Of a stretch of 64,000 nucleotides of DNA, positions 54,877-63,612 are shown piece by piece. The translations under genes were made by a program, and so were the position numbers. Below the pieces are notes generated by a model. It worked only from the letters and a program-made list of their open reading frames with translations. It was not told the origin of the DNA and did no database searches. Origin of the DNA: Pseudomonadota bacterium (GTDB taxonomy: Bacteria > Pseudomonadota > Alphaproteobacteria > UBA9655); the NCBI GenBank assembly GCA_018242065.1, contig JAFECQ010000020.1, positions 62,001-126,000 on the forward strand. The letters are read 5' to 3'. How positions within the stretch are numbered: the first letter of the stretch is position 1; every line of letters starts with the position of its first letter.

Positions 54877-55813
54877 ACCTGGTAAGGCCTGGGTCCTCGT
54901 AGATGAAGGCAATCCTTTTCTTGAAACACAGTGTTTGAGCATTGTGGAAGCTATGGAGTTTCCTGCCCATCTGCATAGGGTCTCCATTCCGTCATTTTGG
55001 CGTTATGTCCCCTTAAATTTTATTCCAAATTTTTTTGGTAAAGTATACTCCAGCCCGACGTCTTTAACGCCGCCTTGGCCTTCACTTGTTATATGTGGGG
55101 GAAGAATTTCCCTGAAATTAGGAACTTATCTTAAAAAAAAATATAATGTTTTTACAGTTGCCGTAGGTCGCACAGGCTCTTCTTTTAATAAAATTATTCT
55201 TGAAAGTCATCGACCTGAGGAAATGGGAAAAAATATTATGACTTTCGGGCCTTTGCATCGTATTCAGCAAGATAGTCTTTTACACGCAAGAAAAGCTTTT
55301 TATCGAAAAATTGATCATCTTCCGAAACCACGCGTTTCCCTCTTCATAGAAGAACATGAAAATCTTGAAGCTTTAATTGAGATACTTATCGGTTTACATA
55401 AGAAAAGTCCTTTTAGCCTAATGGTTTATGGCGATAAGCTTTCTGAAGAAGATCGAAATCGCTTAGAAAGAGGCTTCCAGAAAATTCCTTATTTTCTATG
55501 GTGTGGACAAGAAGAAGATCCTTACCTTGGCTTTTTAGCTCATAGCGACGCCATTATTATGAGCTATCCTTCGTCTCTTATGCTTGCTGAGGCAACCGCT
55601 GTTGGGAAGCCTTTGTTTGTTTATTCTTCCCATCGTTTAGATTCTTATGTTCAGGCTCTTATGCAGAATGGGTATGCTTCTCGCCTCACTCATGAGTCTC
55701 TTTTATTCTCTCGATCTTTGCTTGCGCCTTTGCAAGAATCTCAAAGAGTAGGTGAAATGTTAAAAGGAGCTTATTTAGAAGCTTTTCCGAGTTCCCTCTT
55801 GAACCTTTCCTAA
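54848..55813 (+). CDS. ELM1/DUF1022 family protein
   Basis: The 321-residue product from the ATG at 54848 ([20 protein letters not shown]) matches the ELM1 family (PF06258): [35 protein letters not shown], the FGPLHRI strand, and a GT-B-like C-terminal half with [27 protein letters not shown]. Plant ELM1 recruits the mitochondrial fission dynamin; the bacterial proteins are thought to be glycosyltransferase-like with unknown substrate. The start lies inside greA, implying coupled translation. Confidence 0.85.
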   Translation: MKSSGFSITEPGKAWVLVDEGNPFLETQCLSIVEAMEFPAHLHRVSIPSFWRYVPLNFIPNFFGKVYSSPTSLTPPWPSLVICGGRISLKLGTYLKKKYNVFTVAVGRTGSSFNKIILESHRPEEMGKNIMTFGPLHRIQQDSLLHARKAFYRKIDHLPKPRVSLFIEEHENLEALIEILIGLHKKSPFSLMVYGDKLSEEDRNRLERGFQKIPYFLWCGQEEDPYLGFLAHSDAIIMSYPSSLMLAEATAVGKPLFVYSSHRLDSYVQALMQNGYASRLTHESLLFSRSLLAPLQESQRVGEMLKGAYLEAFPSSLLNLS

Positions 55814-55837
55814 TCCTCCAGTAGCTTCAATTTCTAT

Positions 55838-55927
55838 GGAGGGATGCCGGAGCGGTCGAACGGGGCGGTCTCGAAAACCGTTGTGCGTGTAAGCGTACCG
55901 TGGGTTCGAATCCCACTCCCTCCGCCA
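55838..55927 (+). tRNA. tRNA-Ser(CGA)
   Basis: A 90-nt class II tRNA: acceptor GGAGGGA/TCCCTCC, D-arm GCCGGAGCGGTCGAACGGGGC, anticodon loop CTCGAAA (CGA), long variable arm (GTGCGTGTAAGCGTAC), T-arm GTGGGTTCGAATCCCAC, discriminator G and encoded CCA (55925-55927). Element copy B lies 9 bp past its 3' end. Confidence 0.97.
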
Positions 55928-55936
55928 TCTACCGAC

Positions 55937-56038
55937 TGTCCGTTCTGGGCACATAGGTAACACTTTTGCCTTAAAGGGGTTATCCAAAGGTTCCGCTCTA
56001 TAAGAGTCCTTATCAAAGGTTCCTATATCAAATTGCAT
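55937..56038 (-). repeat. tRNA-Ser flank element, copy B
   Basis: This is the partner of the copy at 44278-44379 (81/102 identical, no gaps) in the same orientation relative to its tRNA-Ser. Read on the minus strand it opens MQFDIGTFDKDS and ends LPMCPERT; 25 of 34 residues agree with copy A. The frame continues antisense through tRNA-Ser, as that of copy A does. Whether it is translated or marks an integration site is open. Confidence 0.7.
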
Positions 56039-56177
56039 AAAAAAGGCTCGTTTATACGAACCGCATCAGGAAAACCGAATAACATTAAGTTATTCTTAAG
56101 TTCCTTTTATTATGATGAATTTATTGATATTAACTTCTGAGCGCCCGATAGGATAAAAACAGGAAAGGGACTCAACC

Positions 56178-56414
56178 ATGGATAAAAAATTTCTCCGGCC
56201 ATTGGCAGTGATGAACATAGTAGTCGGAGTGACGATAACCTCAGCATGCTGCGCACAGACGAGATACGAGAAGTGCATGACAGAATGTCAAACAAAATAT
56301 TCTTCGGATTACGACCACGCATGCGATAATAGCTTATACCTCCCGACACCTTCGTGTGTCACCGCGCGTTATCGCGCCACCCTAAAGTGCGAACAGAGCT
56401 GCGGGGAGAAGTGA
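56178..56414 (+). CDS. 78-residue cysteine-rich exported peptide
   Basis: The product has a signal peptide (DKKFLRPLAVMNIVVGVTITSACCA) and a mature part of about 50 residues with six or more cysteines (EKCMTEC, HACD, SCVT, KCEQSC), spaced C-x3-C at both ends, suggesting a disulfide-clamped helical hairpin. ITSAC could alternatively be a lipobox. GGAAAGGGA lies upstream. It is probably a paralogue of the 53-residue peptide at 43986. Family and function are unrecognised. Confidence 0.6.
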   Translation: MDKKFLRPLAVMNIVVGVTITSACCAQTRYEKCMTECQTKYSSDYDHACDNSLYLPTPSCVTARYRATLKCEQSCGEK

Positions 56415-56764
56415 AGTAAAACCGGCGACCCGCTCGACTCCATGAAAGCGCAAAAATTCTACCAAGCCTCACCTCCTAACCCTAGGTGAGGGGCCCCTAA
56501 TGGGTTGCTTACTTCCAGCGATTCCAAACGGAAAGCGGAGTTATGCGCAAGGAGGATGCAAAAAAATAACGCTGTGATATTATATCTCATTGGCTAAGCC
56601 CCTTCTTATTTTTGCAAGTTTAAGAAAGGCTTAGCCTGCCATATTTCTTCTCTTATCCAAAACTGAGGTTTTTTAGATTAAAAAATTCTTCTTGTTAGTA
56701 TAATATTAGCACTTGTACTATTAAAATAAAAAGTAGTAGATAGTTTTTTGATGGTAGGTATAGT
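56415..56764. other. 350-bp gene-free stretch with a hairpin and a putative promoter for the LRR gene
   Basis: An 8-bp inverted repeat (CCTCACCT 56467-56474, AGGTGAGG 56484-56491) lies 52 bp past the peptide gene, without a T run. TTGTTA (56692-56697) and TACTAT (56716-56721), 18 bp apart, are a candidate promoter for the LRR gene. Nothing else was recognised. Confidence 0.45.
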
Positions 56765-59700
56765 ATGAAGAAGCGTGGTTCTCGGTATGTGTACGCCTTA
56801 TCCCTTCTAGCTTCTCTTTTTTCTTCTTCTGGCGCTATGGCGAAGATCTCTCCCAAAGCGTTTAAAGGAGTGACCTCCCATTTTAAAAAAGGAAAGGAAG
56901 CTTACTCTCCTATCTTGGGAGCTACGGCTTTAGAAAGCGGGTTACTGTACGACATTCGATTCTATGGCAATTTTAAAAGTGGTTATGAAGGTGAAAAGCG
57001 CATTTACATTAAGGATAACTCAACGGATCCTTTATGGAAGCTCGTTAAAAGTCTTTTTCCTTCTCCTGCAGGAGGACTGTCCGTTCAAACAGGCGCTGGC
57101 GACAACTTTGGAAAGGTTGTCTCCTCTCCTAAAACCGTCGCTCTTCTTCTCAATTATGCCCACGACTTTCGGAGGAGACATCAGAAAGACAAAGACGAAA
57201 AAGCTAAAATAAAGAAGACGTTTGAGGCTGTAAAGAGAGGTGAGATAGACAAGTCTACGCTCGATGAACTGAAGAGCGCGCGTGCAGGCCTAGGGAAAGA
57301 AGCGAATAAAGCGAAAGAAGAGCGAATGAAGGCTCTGCTGGAGAGTTTGGCGATAAGCTCTGAAGATGAGAGTAAGAAGAAAGACTTTAGGGAGAATGTC
57401 CTTCTTCCTCTTATAAAGGCCATTGAAGGGTCTATCACTCAAGAAGAAAAAAGCCTTTATCCACCCTATACCACCGAACAAGTCCTCTCGGCTTTTTTCT
57501 GTGAGAAGTTTGATACACAAACCGATATTTGGAAGCTTCTGTCGGAACTAGATGACGAGATTGTAGATAAGAAATCGATCCCCTTGTCAACAAAGGAGGA
57601 TATGCTCACCCCCGACGATTTAGATAAAATTGCCTCAAAAGATAGCTATGGACTGGACGATGTGTTTGATTTGGCGCATGCGTATGTTTTTTCCTTAATC
57701 ACCCCCTATAAGCCCGAAGGGAAGCTTTTAAGCAATGGGCAGGCTTGGCGGTATGATAGAGCGAAGGATACACTTCTTGCTTCTAAGGGTTCCTTTGCTG
57801 ATTGTGGGGAGATGACCCTTCGTCATTTGATGAATCTTGTTTTCTTTGATCCTAAGAAGAAGGTTTTTGATTTAAGCGCTGCTAAAGCTTATGTTCACAA
57901 GCATTCTCCAGATAATCCTTATTTTAAGAACTTAGAAGACTTTTATGTCAAGCAAACCCCTGATCTTGCCAATGCGGGAAGCCTGCAGATGAGATCTTTA
58001 TGGAATAAGGTGGTGGGAGATCTGAACGCTTTCGATAAGCCAGATGATCCTTTAAAAATCGAATACGTACAGAAAGACAATGAATTAGAAACAGAGTTTG
58101 TCAATTTAATAAAGGTCTTTCAAAAACTCTTTGGGATCAAGCTGTCCGCGTTTCCTGCAGAGGGCATAGATAAACAGAAAAAATGGATTGGCACATCATT
58201 AGAGACGATTTTCGAGGTGTTAGCCCCTCATAAGGATTTCGTCGTGGATACATCAGAGCTTGAAGGAACCAAGGGTCTCTCAGGGGCAATTCCTATCATG
58301 CTAAAAGATATGTTTTCATTTGATTTCGAGTGTACAACACGAGCACATAGCGAAATTAATAACTTAAAACTTCTCAAGACAATAGAGATCAAAGATTATG
58401 AGTCTTTGTTGAAAGATCATAAAATCTCTTTTAAAGATACAGATGCAGAAAATTCCCTATGGCTTCTGACAAGTGAGACCCTGCAAAAGGAAAAGATTAG
58501 ACACCCCCTCTACCGTCTTTTTAATAAACCATTCACGGATAATGACGCTCTTATTTATTTCCTTGAGAACTTAGATGAAGATCTGGAAAAAGGAACCTTG
58601 ATCACAGAAAAGCGACCCGAGCTTAGTAGAATACTTACCCATGTTTTAGAGAATATTTCCTGGCAAGATGATGTCATTTTTCGAAAAGCTATGCCCGTGG
58701 TTCTAAAATTAACTAAATACAAAGAATTGCAGCCTGGAATTGAAGAGGGTGTTGAGGTCATGAAACGTTTGAAATCCAACTTATGGACAATAGGAGACCC
58801 TTCTTTAAAGGGCTTGAGTGCCCTGAAAAAAATAGACTTAGCGGGGTCCGCTGTTAAAGATCTTAGAGGGGTAAAAGGTCTCTTGAAATTAGAAGAGCTT
58901 GCGTTAGGGGAAACTGAAAACTTGAAAATGCTTTCGGTAACGAACCTCCCCTCTCTTGAAAAAATAAATTTAGAGAAATCAGGAATAAGCATCCTTAAAG
59001 GCTTAAAGAATTTGCCTCGTTTGAGAGAACTTCTATTACCATCCACCCCTGAGTTACGGAAGCTCTCTTTCTCCGCACTTCCTTCTCTTGAAAAAGTAAA
59101 TTTAGATGGGTCGGGGATAAGTACCCTTAAAGGGTTAAAAAACCTCCCCCGTTTAAAAGCACTTGCTCTAAGTCGCACTTCCCACTTGGAAGAACTGTCT
59201 TTAACAGGCTTAACTTCCCTTGAAGAGTTGAGATTAATCTCCTCAAAGGTAAGAGTCCTCAAAGGGTTAGAAACTCTTATGCACTTGAGAGAACTTTTTC
59301 TAAGTCGCACTTCCAACTTGGAAGAACTATCTTTAACAGGTTTAACCTCCCTTGAAAAATTAACATTAGGTTCCTCAAAGGTAAGGACCCTTAAAGGGTT
59401 AGAAACTCTTACGCACTTGAAAGAACTCTCTCTGAATCGCGCAACCGGCTTAAAAGAATTGTCATTAACTGGTCTAACTTCCCTTGAAGAATTGAATCTC
59501 TCCCACTCGGGCATAAAAGTAATTAAAGGTATAGAAGACTTGCGAGGCTTAAAAAAGCTTTCTCTTAATAAAACGGAACACTTTGAGATTATCTCTTCCG
59601 CCGTCCAGCGTTCGCTCGAAAGCTTAAATCTTAGCGATTCCTCTATTACAGACTTCAAGGGTATAGGAAAGTTCCCCCGTCTCAAAACACTTAACTTATC

Positions 59701-60292
59701 TTCTACCCATAACTTGGACGTCTTGCAGCTAGGTGATCTTCCTTCTCTTGAAGAGCTCAACATCACGTCTTCAAGGGTATCACTTCTTGAAAACTTAGAA
59801 AGATGTCCGCATTTAAAACACTTGGATGCCTATTCTGCTTTCCACCTTAAAGCACTTGCTCTAAAAGACTTCGAGCATTTATCCTCCATTAATCTTTACA
59901 TGACGGGAGTAGAAAACGTGTCATTCCAGAACCTCCCCTCCCTAGAGATGATTAATCTCAGCAACACAAGGTCTTTAAGGGGATTAGCATTTAAAGTAGC
60001 AGAGGATGCGGAAACAAAGGTAGAAACAGGAGAGAAAAAAGAACTTGTCCGGCACCCTTTTTCCAAGTTAACAACGCTTAATCTTGAGGAGAGCGCTCTC
60101 TCAGAAATGACAGGGCTTGACTACCTCTCCAATCTTAAAGAACTCAATCTACAGAATGCGAGGAACATTACGAAGCTTAAGGTGAGCAAAGAGAACAAAG
60201 ATCTGGTTCTAAAGCTCAGAGGATCTGGCATTACAAAGATGGAAGACATCGAAGGGGTTGGGTTTTTAAATGAAGATAATATCTTCTTTTGA
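56765..60292 (+). CDS. Secreted 1175-residue leucine-rich-repeat protein
   Basis: A signal peptide (SRYVYALSLLASLFSSSGAMA) precedes an unrecognised ~650-residue N-terminal region with a charged, coiled-coil-like stretch (about 137-195) and a conserved-looking SFADCGEMTLRHLMNLVFFDP segment near residue 345. From about residue 678 to the end runs a long LRR array alternating units like LKGLxxLxxLRELxLSRT and LEELSLTGLTSLEELxL; DNA repeats at 59.1-59.5 kb show recent duplication. No sortase, autotransporter or anchor motif is seen at the C-terminus. Secreted LRR proteins often bind host proteins; an effector role is inference. GGTAGG lies upstream of the ATG. Confidence 0.78.
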   Translation: MKKRGSRYVYALSLLASLFSSSGAMAKISPKAFKGVTSHFKKGKEAYSPILGATALESGLLYDIRFYGNFKSGYEGEKRIYIKDNSTDPLWKLVKSLFPSPAGGLSVQTGAGDNFGKVVSSPKTVALLLNYAHDFRRRHQKDKDEKAKIKKTFEAVKRGEIDKSTLDELKSARAGLGKEANKAKEERMKALLESLAISSEDESKKKDFRENVLLPLIKAIEGSITQEEKSLYPPYTTEQVLSAFFCEKFDTQTDIWKLLSELDDEIVDKKSIPLSTKEDMLTPDDLDKIASKDSYGLDDVFDLAHAYVFSLITPYKPEGKLLSNGQAWRYDRAKDTLLASKGSFADCGEMTLRHLMNLVFFDPKKKVFDLSAAKAYVHKHSPDNPYFKNLEDFYVKQTPDLANAGSLQMRSLWNKVVGDLNAFDKPDDPLKIEYVQKDNELETEFVNLIKVFQKLFGIKLSAFPAEGIDKQKKWIGTSLETIFEVLAPHKDFVVDTSELEGTKGLSGAIPIMLKDMFSFDFECTTRAHSEINNLKLLKTIEIKDYESLLKDHKISFKDTDAENSLWLLTSETLQKEKIRHPLYRLFNKPFTDNDALIYFLENLDEDLEKGTLITEKRPELSRILTHVLENISWQDDVIFRKAMPVVLKLTKYKELQPGIEEGVEVMKRLKSNLWTIGDPSLKGLSALKKIDLAGSAVKDLRGVKGLLKLEELALGETENLKMLSVTNLPSLEKINLEKSGISILKGLKNLPRLRELLLPSTPELRKLSFSALPSLEKVNLDGSGISTLKGLKNLPRLKALALSRTSHLEELSLTGLTSLEELRLISSKVRVLKGLETLMHLRELFLSRTSNLEELSLTGLTSLEKLTLGSSKVRTLKGLETLTHLKELSLNRATGLKELSLTGLTSLEELNLSHSGIKVIKGIEDLRGLKKLSLNKTEHFEIISSAVQRSLESLNLSDSSITDFKGIGKFPRLKTLNLSSTHNLDVLQLGDLPSLEELNITSSRVSLLENLERCPHLKHLDAYSAFHLKALALKDFEHLSSINLYMTGVENVSFQNLPSLEMINLSNTRSLRGLAFKVAEDAETKVETGEKKELVRHPFSKLTTLNLEESALSEMTGLDYLSNLKELNLQNARNITKLKVSKENKDLVLKLRGSGITKMEDIEGVGFLNEDNIFF

Positions 60293-60590
60293 AGAAGGAG
60301 AGTCAGAGGGGCGTTACACCGGGCCTTGAAAAACTTTCTCGAACATTGTGAGAGAAGCGCTTCGTTAGGATCCGGGATCTCGTGAAAGTTTCTTCACCCT
60401 CGTTCAAAACTTAATCTAGGGATCTCACTCCACTCGGTCTTTTATAAAAAAGAATTTGAATCCGCCCTTACCACCCCATCCGCCACTTTCATTTAGGCCC
60501 GTTCTGCAACTACGGCTCACAGGTCACAAAGAAAGAGCAACCCCATCCCCTCTTGATTTGATAAGCTGAAACGGGTAAGGTTTTGCCCGT
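60293..60590. other. 298-bp spacer with no intact gene between the LRR gene and tRNA-Leu
   Basis: It holds a degraded tRNA-Ser 3' end with flank element (see next entry) and, just before tRNA-Leu, a short ACGGG/CCCGT inverted repeat at 60571-60590. No reading frame is convincing. Confidence 0.55.
60472..60535 (+). repeat. Decayed third copy of tRNA-Ser 3' end plus flank element (copy C)
   Basis: CACCCCATCCGCCA (60472-60485) is identical to the last 14 bases of tRNA-Ser(UGA); the preceding TTTGAATCC resembles the T-loop. After 13 bases comes CCGTTCTG, the same motif that follows CCGCCA by 12-13 bases beside both intact tRNA-Ser genes, and then GGCTCACAGGTCACA, 12/15 like the element. It is in direct orientation to tRNA-Ser(CGA) at 55838. 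Confidence 0.55.
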
Positions 60591-60675
60591 GCCCGCTTGG
60601 TGGAATGGTAGACACAACAGACTTAAAATCTGTCGGCCTTTGGCCGTGCCAGTTCGAGTCTGGCAGCGGGCACCA
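60591..60675 (+). tRNA. tRNA-Leu(UAA)
   Basis: An 85-nt class II tRNA: acceptor GCCCGCT/AGCGGGC, D-arm region TGGTGGAATGGTAGACA, anticodon loop CTTAAAA (UAA) between ACAGA and TCTGT, variable arm CGGCCTTTGGCCG, T-arm CCAGTTCGAGTCTGG, discriminator A and encoded CCA (60673-60675). Confidence 0.97.
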
Positions 60676-60732
60676 CCTAAATCTTCAAAAGTTCACCATG
60701 CAACCAATAATAAAAAACAAACTTAAAAAACG

Positions 60733-61746
60733 ATGAAAAAAACTATTTACCTTATTTTTCTTTTTGTAATCTTTTTATCTTCTGAATTGCATTCAAAGCC
60801 TGTCGAGGTACAAGCAATTGTATCAACGGCCTTACTGCCCGTAAAATCAGATGTCATGGATGATCCTGCAATATGGGTAAATAAAAAAAATCCATCAAAA
60901 AGCCTTATCCTTACAACCAACAAAGACTCAGGTAATGGTGGCCTTTATGTATACACGCTAGAGGGGCAGCTGAAAAAAATGATCCCTGTCGGGCCGCTCA
61001 ATAATGTGGATTACCGAACGGGTTTTTCCTATAAAACCCATGAAGTTGACATTGTTGTCGCAAGTCATCCGCAAAAAAAGAAACTTTCCTTTTTTGCAAT
61101 GAACCCTCAGCTCGACACATTAACGTTTGTAGGATTTTCCACAAATTCTTTTCAAGAAGCACCCTATGGTCTTTGTCTTCTTAAGAAAGATATGAATTTT
61201 TATGCAATTGTTACCTTTAAAGGAGGTGGAGCAGAAAAGTGGCAGTTCTGGGAGAAGGAGGGGAAGTTTCACATGAAAAAAGTAACGACTTACCCCGTTA
61301 AAACGCAAGCAGAAGGATGCACTGCAAATGACCTTAGTGGCAAAGTTTTTATTGCTGAAGAAGATAAAGGCATTTGGGCCTTTAATGAAGATGGATCATT
61401 TGAAATTGTTGCGAATGTGGGTGAAAACGAATTAGCTGCCGATTTAGAAGGACTTACGCTTTATGACGGAAAATATCTTATTGTTTCAAGCCAGGGAAAT
61501 AGTACTTATGGAGTTTTCTCTTCCGAGAAACCTTATGATTACCTTGGAAATTTTAAAATCACGGCAAGCTTAACTCAAGAAGGAACTGAAGAAACAGATG
61601 GGATTGATGTAACGTCCGCAAATTTAGGAGGTAATTTTTCAAAAGGATTGTTTGTTGCCCATGACAATCGTACGTCAAAAGGGGGAGGGTCTAACTTTAA
61701 ATTGGTCCCCTTGGAATCCATTGCCAAAAAATTAGAGTTAAACTAA
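60733..61746 (+). CDS. phy: Secreted beta-propeller phytase
   Basis: The 337-residue product has a signal peptide ([17 protein letters not shown]) and a full beta-propeller phytase domain (PF02333): [101 protein letters not shown] and [12 protein letters not shown]...GLFVAHDN. The Asp/Glu-rich motifs are the calcium and phosphate sites. Such enzymes remove phosphates from calcium-phytate. The stop overlaps the convergent mnmA end by 9 bp. It could release phosphate or alter host inositol phosphates; which is unknown. Confidence 0.93.
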   Translation: MKKTIYLIFLFVIFLSSELHSKPVEVQAIVSTALLPVKSDVMDDPAIWVNKKNPSKSLILTTNKDSGNGGLYVYTLEGQLKKMIPVGPLNNVDYRTGFSYKTHEVDIVVASHPQKKKLSFFAMNPQLDTLTFVGFSTNSFQEAPYGLCLLKKDMNFYAIVTFKGGGAEKWQFWEKEGKFHMKKVTTYPVKTQAEGCTANDLSGKVFIAEEDKGIWAFNEDGSFEIVANVGENELAADLEGLTLYDGKYLIVSSQGNSTYGVFSSEKPYDYLGNFKITASLTQEGTEETDGIDVTSANLGGNFSKGLFVAHDNRTSKGGGSNFKLVPLESIAKKLELN

Positions 61747-62841
61747 ATCTCGCAAAATCCAGCCACCGCCCAAAACACGATTTCCTTCATAAAAAACACA
61801 AGCTTGACCTGGTGCAACACCATACTCAGGCGTGTTGAAAACCACACGGGCTATATTCCCTTCTTCAAGGAAAACATGCGCAGAGACAGGAGGTCGGGTG
61901 GAGCGAACTTTAACTTCACATTGAAAAGGCTCTTTAAGATCCTCACCCAACCAATTCACCTCTTTAACGCGTATTTCTGTCTTGCCGAGAGCCTCATAAG
62001 GCCCAACAATCACTTGATGCCTTTCAGGATCAAGTCGAATAACGTAAAGAGGATCTCCTCCCCCAATTCCTAAGCCTTTTCGTTGACCAATTGTATAATT
62101 AATGATTCCTTTGTGATGCCCTAAGACCCGACCATCAAGATGCAAAATTTCACCTTCTTCAAGAGCTCCTGGCCGAAGTTTTTCAAGTACACTCACATAA
62201 GATCCATTTGGAACAAAGCAAATATCCTGACTATCCGGCTTTTCAGCAACGTTCAATCCAAAACGAGCAGCATGTTTACGCGTCTCAACTTTCGGCATCC
62301 CTCCTAATGGAAAGCGCAAAAAATCCAACTGAGGTTGAGTTGTCGCAAACAAAAAATAGCTCTGGTCACGCATGGGATCGACCGCACGATGAAGTTCTGG
62401 ACGTGATTCTCCCATCAAACGTTGAACATAATGGCCCGTCACCAGGGCCTTCGCACCCAAATCACGCGCTGTTGTCAGCAGATCTTTAAATTTCACTTGC
62501 TGGTTACAACGAACACAAGGGATAGGCGTTTCCCCTTTTAAATAGCTATCCGCAAAATCTTCAATAACAGCTTGGCTAAAGCGAGATTCATAATTAAGCA
62601 CGTAATGGGGGATGCCAAGTTTATCACAGACTTGTCGTGCATCATAAATATCTTGACCAGCACAACAAGCGCCCTTTTTACCCACAGCCATTCCATGGTC
62701 ATAAAGCTGCAAGGTCATTCCAATGACATCAAAACCAGCTTCGACCATCAAAGCAGCGGCAACCGAACTATCGACGCCGCCAGACATGGCAACGACAATA
62801 CGAACGTCTTTTGGGTCTGCTTCAAATCCGAGAAGATTCAT
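61738..62841 (-). CDS. mnmA: tRNA-specific 2-thiouridylase MnmA
   Basis: MnmA (367 residues) thiolates U34 of Lys, Glu and Gln tRNAs, including tRNA-Gln(UUG) in this window. It has the PP-loop [16 protein letters not shown], the nucleophile Cys in [34 protein letters not shown], and the C-terminal barrel with the second catalytic Cys ([18 protein letters not shown]). An inverted repeat lies just upstream of the start. Confidence 0.96.
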   Translation of the reverse strand: MNLLGFEADPKDVRIVVAMSGGVDSSVAAALMVEAGFDVIGMTLQLYDHGMAVGKKGACCAGQDIYDARQVCDKLGIPHYVLNYESRFSQAVIEDFADSYLKGETPIPCVRCNQQVKFKDLLTTARDLGAKALVTGHYVQRLMGESRPELHRAVDPMRDQSYFLFATTQPQLDFLRFPLGGMPKVETRKHAARFGLNVAEKPDSQDICFVPNGSYVSVLEKLRPGALEEGEILHLDGRVLGHHKGIINYTIGQRKGLGIGGGDPLYVIRLDPERHQVIVGPYEALGKTEIRVKEVNWLGEDLKEPFQCEVKVRSTRPPVSAHVFLEEGNIARVVFNTPEYGVAPGQACVFYEGNRVLGGGWILRDLV

Positions 62842-62862
62842 GGAGTTTGCTCATTGTTTATC

Positions 62863-62880
62863 CGTGGCATTTATGCCACG
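62863..62880 (-). promoter_or_regulatory. Hairpin 22 bp upstream of mnmA
   Basis: CGTGGCAT and ATGCCACG form a perfect inverted repeat around TT between DUF3572 and mnmA. It may be a weak attenuator or processing signal; there is no T run on the minus strand. Confidence 0.35.
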
Positions 62881-62905
62881 CCATTGAGGCATAAGGCAAG
62901 CTTTA

Positions 62906-63178
62906 TTAGTCGAGGACAAAACCTCCAGGAAGAGCTATACGAGCCTTTATAATTGTTTCAGGACTTAATGAAGTCACATTACAAAAGGCTAACAGAATCG
63001 TATCATCCTCCAAAATGGCATCTAAAACCCCTCCCAAAAGGTCTGGCTCGCGTACCCTTTGTTTAAGTTCTTGAGGTGTAAGGCCTGTTTTTGTCAAAAA
63101 TTGACCCAAGAGCTCATCATCTTTCGCCAAGAAAGATAGAGCTTGAAGAGCTATCGTTTCAGCTTGTTCTCTTTGCAT
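62906..63178 (-). CDS. DUF3572 family protein
   Basis: The 90-residue helical protein (ETIALQALSFLAKDDELLGQFLTKTGLTPQELKQRV..LLGGVLDAILEDDTILLAFC...SPETIIKARIALPGG) fits DUF3572, an Alphaproteobacteria-specific family without known function. It follows the zeta-inhibitor gene by 3 bp. Confidence 0.88.
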   Translation of the reverse strand: MQREQAETIALQALSFLAKDDELLGQFLTKTGLTPQELKQRVREPDLLGGVLDAILEDDTILLAFCNVTSLSPETIIKARIALPGGFVLD

Positions 63179-63181
63179 AGC

Positions 63182-63523
63182 TTATACTTTTTCCTTGTTC
63201 ATGATGATTTTACGAGCCTCTTCCCAACATCTCGCCAATTCCTTTCGTAATCGATGTTCAGTCATTTCAACTTTAGCCGCTTCCAAATCCCTAAGAACTT
63301 TGTGAAGAACATCATCTTCATGTTTTTTTTGAATTTCAACGACAATAATTTCTTCAATGTAAATCTGAGTTTGTTGGTCCGTATACTCCAGCAGCGTTGC
63401 CACCCATAGACCAAAAAGGTGATTCCGCTTAACAAGCACACGAAATTCAAGTTCTTCATCATGAAGATACTTTACTTCAAAATTCTTTTCTCGCTGGCTA
63501 AAACCATTCATGGAATCATCCAT
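63182..63523 (-). CDS. F1-ATPase inhibitor zeta subunit (DUF1476)
   Basis: The 113-residue protein has FSQREKNFEVKYLHDEELEFRVLVKRNHLFGLWVA and VLRDLEAAKVEMTEHRLRKELARC, matching DUF1476, the zeta subunit that blocks ATP hydrolysis by alphaproteobacterial F1. The N-terminal inhibitory stretch (MDDSMNG) is shorter than in Paracoccus, so inhibition may be weak, as seen in some other species. It is divergent from ubiE with 89 bp between starts. Confidence 0.88.
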   Translation of the reverse strand: MDDSMNGFSQREKNFEVKYLHDEELEFRVLVKRNHLFGLWVATLLEYTDQQTQIYIEEIIVVEIQKKHEDDVLHKVLRDLEAAKVEMTEHRLRKELARCWEEARKIIMNKEKV

Positions 63524-63612
63524 GCCCTGATGCTCATATTTTTTTATTTCTTGTGCATTCTACATCACTTCAAGATAGGATCAATATAAACAATTTTAGA
63601 AAGGTCCATAAC

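Noticed and set aside
56467-56491. 8-bp inverted repeat after the 78-residue peptide gene as an intrinsic terminator
   Set aside because: The stem is good but no T run follows, so it is recorded only as a hairpin.
58555-59766. A 403-codon open frame on the minus strand across the LRR gene
   Set aside because: It is exactly antisense to the LRR array; repetitive Leu-rich coding DNA commonly gives long stop-free complements. It has no start context or recognisable protein features.
60571-60590. ACGGG/CCCGT hairpin before tRNA-Leu as a regulatory site
   Set aside because: The stem is short with several G-T pairs and directly abuts the tRNA; it may only reflect leader processing.
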